64,000 nucleotides of DNA from Sapria himalayana (lineage: Eukaryota > Streptophyta > Magnoliopsida > Malpighiales > Rafflesiaceae). The stretch covers positions 18,123 through 82,122 of the forward strand of contig JAREIK010016290.1 in the NCBI GenBank assembly GCA_029783825.1, given 5' to 3'. A model generated the notes under the pieces. It had not been told where the DNA came from, did no database searches, and saw nothing but the letters and a program-made list of their open reading frames with translations. This document shows, in pieces, positions 1 through 11,214 of the stretch (positions within the stretch are counted from its first letter, which is position 1; each line of letters begins with the position of its first letter). Made by a program: the position numbers and the translations under genes.

Positions 1-3000
1 TATATATCATATAAATTCAATATAAACTATTTTATTGATATATATTATAATAATGATCATATAAAAGCAATAAAAAATTATTAATAAGATAAATATTGTT
101 TAAAATATATTTTCAAAACCTAAAATGATTCAAAATCAAAGTGAAATATTTTACGAAATATTAATTTTAAATTTTTTAATTTTTGTATCCATTTATAAGC
201 CTATATAGTTTTTGATGAAAAATAAAATATTTAAATTATATTTGTCTCACTAATAATTAAATTTTTAATTTATATTTCTATAAAAATAAACATATAAATA
301 ATTAAAATGTAAATTTTAAATTGTAATGAATACTAATAAAAATGAGATTTATGATTTATTATTTAGGGTATAACTATTTAATTAATTAAGTTTTTTGTAG
401 TTTTGGGGTTAATGAGTTTATTGATTTATATGTTTACACATTTAGGTGTTTATAGGTTTTATTTAATCAAAGAAAAAACAAAAAAATTATTTTTATGAAT
501 TTTTGTGATTTTCAAATGTTATAACCTTTAAAAATATAACAATTTTTTAATAGTTATAAAATATGAATATAATACTTAGTTATAATAATCTTAAAAATTA
601 TATTTGTTGTAAATTCAATATGAAAAAATTTATTAATATATATTATTATAATGATCTAAATATAAAATAATAAACTATTATTAATAAGATAGATATTAAT
701 TAAAATATATTTACCGAAACCAAAATAATTCAAAATCAAAGTATATTATATTACTAAATAAAATTTTAAAATTTTGAAATTTTGTTTATTTTTATTAGCT
801 TATTTTTTTTAATAAAAAATAATTTATTTAAATTATATATGTCTCACTCATTATTTAATTTGTAAATAATATTTCTATAAAAATAAATTAAAAAATAATT
901 AAAATGAATATTTAAAATTATATTGAATATACATAAAAATGAGATTTATTTTTTATTATTTAGGTTATATAGGTTTAATGGTTTAAGTATTTTGGGGTTT
1001 AGGTGTCTAGAGATTTAAATGTTTAGGCATTTAGTGGTTTATAAGTTTTATTTAAATAATAAAATAATCTTAATAATTATAAGACATTTAAATTGAATAT
1101 AAGTAATTTTATTGTTATATATTATAAAAATGAAAAATAATAAATTAATAAACTTTTATTAATAAGATTGATAGCAATTAAAATATAATTGCAAAACCTA
1201 TATATAATGATTCAAAATCAAAGTAAAATATATTATTAAATAATACTTTTTTGTTTTTAAATTTTTACTTCTTTTTATAAGCTTATATTTTTTCATTGAT
1301 TAAAAATAAATTATTAAAATTATATTTTTCTAACTCATTATTTATTTTGTAATTAATATTTATATAAAATATAAACTAATAAATAATTAAAATGAATATT
1401 TAAAATTATAATGAATACAAATTAAAATGAGATTTATGATTTATTATATGTGGTATACTTGTTTAATGGTTTAATTATTTAGGAGTTTTGTCATTTAGGA
1501 ATTTATCAATTTATGTTTTTAGGCATTTAGTGGTTTATAGGTTTTATTTATATAATAAAAATAAACAATTTTTTATTTAGATTTTTTCTGATTTTCAAAT
1601 GTTATAACCATTAAAAATAAATTAATATTTAAAATTTTTTGAAATGTGAATATAATATTTAGTTATAATAATATTAATTATTATATATGATATAATACAA
1701 TATAAATAATTTTATTGATAGATATAATAATAATGATAAAAAATTAAATTAATAAACTATTAATAATATGATAGATATTAATTAAAAAATATTTAAATAC
1801 CCAAATTGATTCAAAATTAAAGTATAATATATTACTGGATAATAATTTTTAATTTTTAAATTTGTACTTCTTTTATAAGCGTATATATATTTTTGATTAA
1901 AAATAAATTATTTAAATTATATGTGACGCACTCATAATTTATTGTGTAATAAAAATTTCTATAAAAATAAACTAATAAATAATTAAAATGAATATTTAAA
2001 ATAAAAATAAATTGAAATATAAATTCAATTTATTAAGTAGTATATATCGGTTTAATGGTTTATGTATTTATGTATTACGAGGTTTAGGAGTTTACTGATA
2101 TAACTGTGTATGCATTAAGTGGTTTATAGGTTTTATTTAAAAAATAAAATAACATAAAATTTATTTTTATTATTTTTTCATATTTCCAAAGGTTATAACC
2201 TTGAAAATATAATAATTTTGTAATTTTTTTCAAATGTGAATTCAATATTTAGTTATAATAATCATTATATTTATATATCATATAAATTCAATATAAACAA
2301 TTTTATTGATAAATATTCTAATAATGATCAAAAAATAAATTAATAAATAATTATTAATAAGATAGATATCAATTAAAATATAATTACAAAATCTAAAATG
2401 AATCAAAAGAGAGCAAAATATATTACTATATAAAAAATTTTAGTTTTAAAATTTTTTATTCTTTTTATAAGTTTATCTATATTTTTTGATCAAAAATAAT
2501 TTATATAAATTATATTTGTCTAACTCATAATTTATTTTGTAATTAATATTTATATAACAATAAACAAATAAATAATTAAAATGAATATTTAAAATTATAA
2601 GGAAAAAAATAATTTTGATATTTATTATTTATTATTTAGGGTTACCGGTTTAAAAGAATTATTATTTATTATTTAGGGTTTTAGAGATTTAAGAGTTATT
2701 AAATTAAGTGTTTAGGCATTTAGTGGTTTATAGGTTTTATTTAAATAATAAATTTCAAAAAAAAATTATTTTTTATTTTTTCACATTTTCAAAGGTTATA
2801 AACTTTAAAAATGTAATAATTTTAAAATTTTTTTCAAAAGTGAATTCAATATTTAGTTATAATAATCATTATATTTATATATCATATAAATTCAATATAA
2901 ACAATTTTATTGATATATATTTTAATAATGATCAAAAAATAAATTAATAATCTATTATTAATAAGATAGTTATCAATTAAAATATAATTACAAACCAATA

Positions 3001-4509
3001 ATTATTCAGAAGCATAGCAAATTATATTATTATATAATAATTTTCTGTTTTTAATTTTTTTTTCTTTTAATAAGTTTATCTATATTTTTTTTATAAAAAA
3101 TAATTTATATAAATTATAATTGTCTAACTCATAATTTATTTTGTAATTAATATTTATATAAAAATAAACAAATAAATAATTAAAATGAATATTTAAAATT
3201 ATAATGAAAAAAATAAAAATCAGATTTATTGTTTATTATTTCGGATATATCTGATTAAAAAAATTATCTATTTAGGGTTTTCGAGATTTAGAAGTTATTC
3301 ATTTAAGTATTTAGGCATTTAGTGGTTTATAGGTTTTATTTAAACAATGAAATAACAAATAAATTATCTTTGATATTTTTTCAAAATTTCAAAGATTATA
3401 ACCTTTGAAAATATAATAATTTTCAAATTTTTTAAAAAAAGTGAATACAATATTTAGTAATAATAATAATTATAACAATATATAATATAAACGAAATATA
3501 AACAATTTTATTGATATATATTATATCAATTATCAAAAAATAAATTAATAAACTATTATTAATATAATAGATATAAATTAAAATTTAATTACAAAAACTA
3601 AAATGATTCAAAATCAAAGTAAATTTATTACTAAATAATACTTTTTTTTTTAAAATTTTGCCTCATCTAATAAGATTATATTTTTTTGATAAAAAATAAA
3701 TTATTTAAATTATATTTGTATAACTCATAATTTATTTTGTAATTAATATTTCAATAAATTATTAAAATTATATTTAAGGTTTACGAGTTTAAAGGTTTAA
3801 TTATTTTGAGGCTTCGGGGTTTAGGAGTTTAGAGATTTATGTGTTTAGGTATTTAATGGTTTATAAGTTTTATTTAAACAATGATATAACAAAAAATTTA
3901 TTTTTTGTTATTTTTTCTCATTTTTAAGGTTATAACCTTTGAAAATATAACAATTTTTAAATTTTTTTTAAATGTGAATACTATATTTAGTTTTGATAAT
4001 ATTAATAATTATATATCATATAAATTCAATTTAAACAATTATATAGATAGATAATATATTAATGATCAAAAAAGAAATTAATAAACTATTATAAATAAGA
4101 TAGATATTTTTTAAAATATATTTGCAAAATCTAAATTGTTTCAAAATCAAAGTATTATAAATTACTAAATAATAATGTTTTTGATGTATTGCTTCTTTTT
4201 ATATGTTTATATTTTTTGTTCTTAAAAGTATATTATTTAAATTATATTTGACTTACTCATAATTTATTTTCTAATAAATATTTCTATAAAAATAAACTAA
4301 TAAATAATTAAATGAATATTTAAAATTATAATAAATAGAAATAAAAATTAGATTTATTAATTATTATGTACTATATAGTGGTTTAATGGTTTATGTATTT
4401 AGGTATTATGGGGTATAGAAGTATACTGATTTAATTGTGTATGCATTTAGTTGTTTATAGGTTTTATTTAAAAAATAAAATAACAAAATTTTATTTTTTT
4501 TATTTTTTG

Positions 4510-4541
4510 ATATTTTCAAAGGTTATAACCTTTGAAAATAT
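4510..4541. repeat. 32-bp perfect palindrome in an F monomer
   Basis: This is a perfect inverted repeat with no spacer, centred on CAAAGGTTATAACCTTTG and extended to 32 bp by matching ATATTTT and AAAATAT arms. It is the longest form of the element present in almost every monomer. Equivalent 32-bp copies lie at 20,932-20,963 and 33,458-33,489, and a 28-bp perfect copy at 10,045-10,072. Role unknown: it could be a dimeric protein site or a hairpin-forming element. Confidence 0.9.
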
Positions 4542-7500
4542 AATAATTTTTAAATTTTTTTTAAAAGCGAATTTAATATTTAGGTATAATAATCATTATA
4601 TTTATATATCATATAAATTCAATATAAACAATTTTAGTGATTAATATTCTAATAATGATCAAAAAAAATTAATAATCTATTATTAATAAGATAGATTTTA
4701 ATTAAAATATAATTACAAAACAATAAATGATCCATAAGCAAACCAAAATATATTTCTATAAAATAATTTTTTGTTTTGTAATTTTTTTTATTTTAAAAAG
4801 TTTATCTATATCTTTTTGATTAAAATAATTTACAAAAATTATATTTGTCTAACTCATAATTTAATTTTTAATTAATATTTATATAAAAATAAAGAAATAA
4901 ATAATTAAAATGAATATTTAAAATTATAATAAAAAAATGAGATTTATTATTTATTATTTTGGGTATACCGGTCTAATTTAAATTATATCTGTCTCACTAA
5001 TAATTTATTTTGTAATTAATATTTCTATAAAAATAAACTGAATAAATAAATATAATAAAAATTGAAAACTATACTGAATAAAAATTAAAATGATATTTAT
5101 GATTTATTATTAATGTATACTAGTTTCATGGTTTAAGTATTTAGAGGTTTTGTCTTTTAGTAGTTTAGTGATTTAGGTTTTTAGGCATTTAGTGGTTTAT
5201 AGGTTTTATTTAAACAATAAAATAACAAAAAAAAATTAATTTTTTGTCATTTTCATAGGTTATAACCTTTCAAAATATAATAATATTTAAATTTTTTTGA
5301 AATGTGAATACAATATTTAGTTATAATAAATTTAATAATTATATATCATATAGATTCAATATAAACAATTTTATTGATAGATATTATAATAATGATCAAA
5401 AATTAAATTAATAAACTATTAATAATTAGATAGATATTCATTAAAAAATTTTTACAAAACCCAAATTGATTCAAAATTAAAATAAAAAATATTATTGGAT
5501 AAAAATTTTTAATTTTTAAATTTTTACTTCTTTTATAAGCGTAAATATTTTTTTATTAAAAATAAATTATTTAAATTATATTTGTCGCACTCACAATTTA
5601 TTTTGTAATAAAAATTTATATATAAATAAACTAATAAATAATTAAAATGAATATTTAAAATTATAATAAATTGAAATAAAAATTAGATTTCTTAATTATT
5701 AAGTAGTCTATAGCGGTTTAATGCTTTATGTATTTAGGCATTAGGGGCTTTAAGAGTTTATTAATTTAATTGTGTATGCATTTAGTGGTTTATAAGTTTT
5801 ATTTTAAAATTAAAATAACAAAATATTTATTTTTATTATTTTTTTATATTTTCAAAGGTTATTACCTTTGAAAATATAATAATTTTTAAATTTTTTTCAA
5901 ATTTGAATTCAATATTAAGTTATAATTATCATTATATTTATATATCATATAAATTCAATATAAACAAGATTATTGATAAATATTCTAATAATGATCAAAA
6001 AATAAATTAATAATCTATTATTAATAAGATAGATATCAAATAAAATATAATTACAAAACCTATAATGATTCAGAAGCAAAGCAAATTATATTATAATATA
6101 ATAATTTTTTGTTTATAATTTTTTTTTCTTTTAATAAGTTTATCTATATTTTTTTGATGAAAAATAATTTATATAAATTATATTTGTCTAACTGAAAATT
6201 TATTTTTTTAATTAATATTTATATAAAAATAAACAAATTATATAATTAAAATGAATATTTAAAATTATAATAAAAAAATGAGATTTATTCTTTATTATTT
6301 AGGGTATACCAGTTTAATTTAAATTATATCTGTCTCACTAAAAATTTATTTTGTAATTAATATTTCTATAAAAATAAATTGATAAATAATTAAAATAAAA
6401 ATTTTAAATTATACTGAATAAAAATTAAAAAGATATTTATGAATTATTATTAATGTATACAAGTTTAATATTTTAAGTATTTAGAGGTTTTGTCGTTTAT
6501 GACTTTAGTGATTTATGTTTTTAGGCATTTAGTGGTTTATAAGTTTTGTTTAAAAAAGGAAATTACAAAATATTTATTTTTGATATTTTTTCACATTTTC
6601 AAAGGTTATAACCTTTGACAATATAATAATTTTAAAATTTTTTAAAAATGTGAATACAATATTTAGTAATAATAATCATTATAATTATAAATAATATAAA
6701 CTAAATATAAACAATTTTATTCATAGATATGATATCAATTATCAAAAAATAAATTAATATTTTATTATTATTATGATGGATATAAATTAAAATATTAATG
6801 CAAAACCTAAAATTATTCAAAATCCAAGTAAAATTTATTACTAAATAATAATTTTTGTTTTTTAGTTTTTGCTTCTTTTTATAAGCTTATATATTTTTTT
6901 GATGAAATATAATTTATTTAAATTATATTTGTATCACTAATAATTTATTTTGTAATTAGTATTTTAATAAATTATTTAAATTATATTTAAGGTTTACGAG
7001 TTTAAACGTTTAAGTATTTAGGAGCTTTTGTGTTTAGGAGTTTAGATGTTTAAGTGTTTAGGCATTTAGTGGTTTATAAGTTTTATTTAAACACTGATAT
7101 AGCAAAAAATTTATTTATAATATTTTTTCTAATTTGTGAAGATTATATCATTTGAAAATATAATAATTTTTAAATTTTTTTCAAATGTAAATATAATATT
7201 TATTTATAATAATCTTCATAATTATAATTCATTTAAATTCAAAATAAATAATTATATTGCTAGATATTATAATTTTGATCAAAAAAATTAATAAAATAGT
7301 TATTATTTAAAAAGTAATTGCAAAATCTAAATTTATTCAAATCAAAGTAAAATATATTACTAAATAATAGTTTTTTTTAATGTTTTGCTTTTTTTATAAC
7401 TTTATATTTTGTTATTAAAAATAAATTATTTAAATTATATTTGTCTTACTCATAAGTTATTTTGTAATTTATAATTATATAATAATAAACTACTAAATAA

Positions 7501-8550
7501 TTAAAATGAATATTTAAAATTATAATGAATACAAATAAAATTGAGATTTATTATTTATTATTTAGGATATACCGATTTAATGGTTTAAGTATTTAGGTGT
7601 TTTGTGGTTTAGGAGTTTAGTGATTTAATTGTTTAGACCTTTAGTGATTTATAGTTTTTTTTAAGAATTAAAAAACACAAAATTTAATTTTTTGATTTTT
7701 TTATAATTTTTGAAGGTTGTAACCTTTGAAAATATAATAATTGTTATTTTTTTTAATGTGAATATAATATTTCGTTATAATAATCATAATAATTATATAT
7801 AATGTAAACTTAATATAAATAATTTTATTGATAGATATTATAATAATGATCAATAAATAAATTAATAAACTTGTATTTATAAGAATGATATAAATTAAAA
7901 TATAATTGTAAAATATAAAATAATTCAAATTCAAAATATGATATATTATTAAATAATAATTTTTTATTTTTAAAATTTTTCCCCTTTTTATGAGCATTTT
8001 TTTGATGAAAAATAAATTATTTTAATTATATATGTCGCACTGATAATTTATTTTGTAATTAATATTTCTATAAAAATAAACTATAAATAATTAAAATGAA
8101 TATTTAAAATTATAATGAATACTAATAAAACTGAGATTTATGATTTATTATTTAGACTATACTAATTTAATGTTTTAAGTATTTATGGGCTTCAAGGTTT
8201 AGGAGATTAGTCATTTTAGTATTTTGTCATTTAGTGGTTTATTGGTTTTATATAAAAAATAAAATAAAAAAAATTATTTTTGTTATTTTTTCTCATTTTT
8301 GAAGGTTATAACCTTTGAAAATATAATAATTTTTAACTTTTTTTTGACAAATGAATACAATATGAAGTTATAATAATCATAATAATTATATATCATATAA
8401 ATTCAATATAAACTATTTTATTGATATTTATTAGAATAATGATCATAAAAAAGTAATAACCTATTATTAATAAGATAAATATTGTTTAAAATATATTCGC
8501 AAAACCTAAAATGACTCAAAATCAAAGTGAAATATTTTACTAAATATTAA

Positions 8551-8586
8551 TTTAAATTTTTAAATTTTTAAATTTTTAAATTTTTG
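8551..8586. repeat. local TAAATTTTT micro-expansion
   Basis: In the L-type monomer a short A/T motif of about 9 bp (AAATTTTT plus A or T) is repeated about four times in a row, where sister monomers have one or two copies. This is simple replication slippage. Confidence 0.6.
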
Positions 8587-10044
8587 TATCCATTTATAAG
8601 CCTATATATTTTTTGATGAAAAATAAATTATTTAAATTATATTTGTCTCACTAATAATTTATTTTTTAATTTATATTTCTATAAAATTAAACTAATAAAT
8701 AATTAAAATTTATATTAAAAATTATAATGAATAATAAGAAAAATAAGATTTATGATTTATTATTTAGGGTATAACTATTTAATTGTTTAAGTTTTTTGTG
8801 GTTTTGGGGTTAAGGAGTTTATTGATTTATATGTTTACACATTTTAGTGTTTATAGGTTTTATTTAATCAATGAAATAACAAAAAATTTATTTTTATGAA
8901 TTTTCGTCATAGTCAAAGGTTAAGACCTTTAAAAATATAATAATTTTTTAATAGTTCTAAAATATGAATACAATACTTAGTTATAAGAATCTTAATAATT
9001 ATATTTGTTGTAGTTTCAAAATAAAAAATTGTATTAAAATATATTATAATAATGATCAAAAAATAAATTAATAAACTATTATTAATAGGATATATATTAA
9101 TTAAAATATATTTGCAGAACCAAAAATAATTCAAAATCAAAGTAAATTATATTACTTAATAAAATTTTAAATTTTTGAAATTTTGTTTATTTTTATAAGC
9201 TTATATTTTTTTTTATTAAAAATAATTTATTTAAATTATATCTGTCTCACTCATTATTTAATTTGTAATTAATATTTCTTTAAAAATAAACAAAAAAATA
9301 ATTAAAATGAATATTTACAAATATAATAAATACAAATAAAAATGAGATTTATTATTAATTTTTTAGGTTATATAGGTTTAATGGTTTAAGTATTTTGGGG
9401 GTTTTGGGGTTTAGGAGTCTAGAGATTGAAATGTTTAGTCATTAAGTGGTTTATAAGTTTTATTTAAATAATAAAATAAAAAAATTTATTTTTGTGATTT
9501 TTTATCATTTTTGAAGGTTATAACCTTTGAAAATATAATAAATTTTAATTTATTTTAAAATGTAAATATAATATTTAGTTATAATAACTTAATAATTATA
9601 AGACATTTTAATTGAATATAAGTAAATTTATTGTTCGATATTATAAAAATGATCAAATAATAAATTAATAAACTATTATTAATAATATTGATCGTAATTA
9701 AAATATAATTGCGAAACCAATATATAATGATTCAAAATCAAAGTAAAATATATTACTAAATAATAATTTTTTGTTTTTAAATTTTTACTTCTTTATATAA
9801 GCTTATTTTTTTTGATTAAAAATAAATTATTAAAATTATATTTGTCTCACTTATTATTTATTTTGTGATTTATATTTCTCTATAAAATAAACTGATTAAT
9901 AATTAAAATGAATATTTAAAATTATAATGAATACAAATTAAAATGAGATTTATGATTTATTATATATGGTATGCCAGTTTAATGGTTTGATTTTTTAGTG
10001 GTTTATAGGTTTTATTTATATAATAAAAATTTAAATTTTTTCTG

Positions 10045-10072
10045 ATTTTCAAAGGTTATAACCTTTGAAAAT
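10045..10072. repeat. 28-bp perfect palindrome in an E monomer
   Basis: Perfect two-fold symmetric copy of the satellite palindrome (core CAAAGGTTATAACCTTTG, arms ATTTT and AAAAT). It is retained although this monomer has lost part of its octamer tract about 60 bp upstream. Confidence 0.88.
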
Positions 10073-11214
10073 AAAATAATTTTTAAAATTTTTTGAAATG
10101 TGAATACCATGTATTATTATATTAATCTTATTAATTATATATCATATAAATTCAATATAAATAATTTGAATGATAGATAAAATAATAATGATCAAAAATT
10201 AAATTAATAAACTATTATTAATAATATAAATATTAATTAAAATATATTTACATAACACAAAATGATTCAAAATCAAATCAAAATATATTACTAAATAATA
10301 ATACTTAATTTTTATAATTTTCCTTCTTTTTATAAGCATATATTTTTTTAAAAAAAATAAATTATTTAAATAATATTTGTCTCAATCGAAGTTTCTTTTG
10401 TAATTAATTTTTCTAAAAAATTAAACTATAAATAATTAAAATTAATAATTAATATTATAATAAATAGTATAAAAATGAGAGTATTATTTATTAAGTAGTA
10501 TATAGCTGTTAAAAGTTTTATGTATTTAGGGGTTCGGGATTTATGAGCTTACTAATTTAAGTATGTAAGCTTTTAATGATCTATAGGTTTTATTTAAAAA
10601 ATGAATAATATAAAAATTTATTTTTTTTATTTTTAACATTTTCAAAGGTTATAACATTTGAAAATATAATAATTTTAAAATTTTTTTCAAAAGTGAATAC
10701 AATATTTAGTTATAATAATCATTATATTTATATTTCATATAAATTCAATATAAATATTTTTATTGATAAATATTCTAATAATGATGAAAAAATAAATTAA
10801 TATCTATTATTAATAAGATAGATATCAATTAAAATATATTTACAAACCCTAAAATGATTCAGAAGAAAAGCAAAATATATTACTATATATTAACTTTTTG
10901 TGTTGAAATTTTTTTTTCTTTTAAAAAGTTTATCTATATTATTTTGATGAAAAATAATTTATATATATATTATATTTGTGTAACTCATAATTTATTTTGT
11001 AATTAATATTTATATAAAAATAAACAAATAAATAATTAAATTTGAATATTTAAAATTTAAATGGAAAAAAAATGAGATTTATTCTTTATTATTTAGGATG
11101 TACCGGTTTAATTTAAATTAGATCTGTCTCAGCAATAATTTATTTTATAATTAATATTTTTATAAAAATAAATGATAAATAATTAAAATAATAATTAAAA
11201 TTATATTGAATATT

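Larger units (their letters stand above)
1..11214 (+). repeat. AT-rich satellite array, segment 1
   Basis: Tandem monomers with the central palindrome spaced about 540-620 bp, or about 740 bp for type J. Types in order, by approximate position of the octamer tract: C 390, D 990, E 1,490, F 2,060, G 2,660, G 3,280, H 3,780, F 4,390, J 5,120, F 5,710, J 6,460, H 6,985, K 7,570, L 8,160, C 8,790, D 9,380, E 9,970 (shortened), M 10,500, then the front of a J unit cut by block X. Diagnostic strings: C TTTACACATTTAGGTG; D AGTCTAGAGATTTAAATG; E TTTATATAATAAAAAT after the tract; F GTGTATGCATTTAG; G GGTTTTCGAGATTTAG; H TTTAAGGTTTACGAG; J TTTAGAGGTTTTGTC; K TTTAGACCTTTAGTGATTT; L TATTTATGGGCTTC; M GTATATAGCTGTT. 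Open frames of 69-98 codons here are low-complexity and are not considered genes. Confidence 0.95.

Noticed and set aside
2708..4644. Plus-strand open frames sharing FSKVITFENIIIFKFF (also near 20,809, 24,068, 28,908 and 32,083)
   Set aside because: The shared peptide is the translation of the conserved DNA palindrome and its right flank. Most monomers have stops or shifts in this frame, so it is not a gene family.
7701..9140. Minus-strand open frames of 60-98 codons (also near 41,008, 52,662, 54,332, 56,025, 56,656 and 59,673) with similar translations rich in I, N, Y and K
   Set aside because: They recur because the satellite recurs. The frames are low-complexity, lack a conserved start, end at different places and run through the palindrome. 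Similarity is at DNA level, with no recognisable domain.
1..11214. CRISPR-like regular repeats
   Set aside because: Repeats of about 590 bp without short repeat-spacer structure and without cas genes are satellite DNA.
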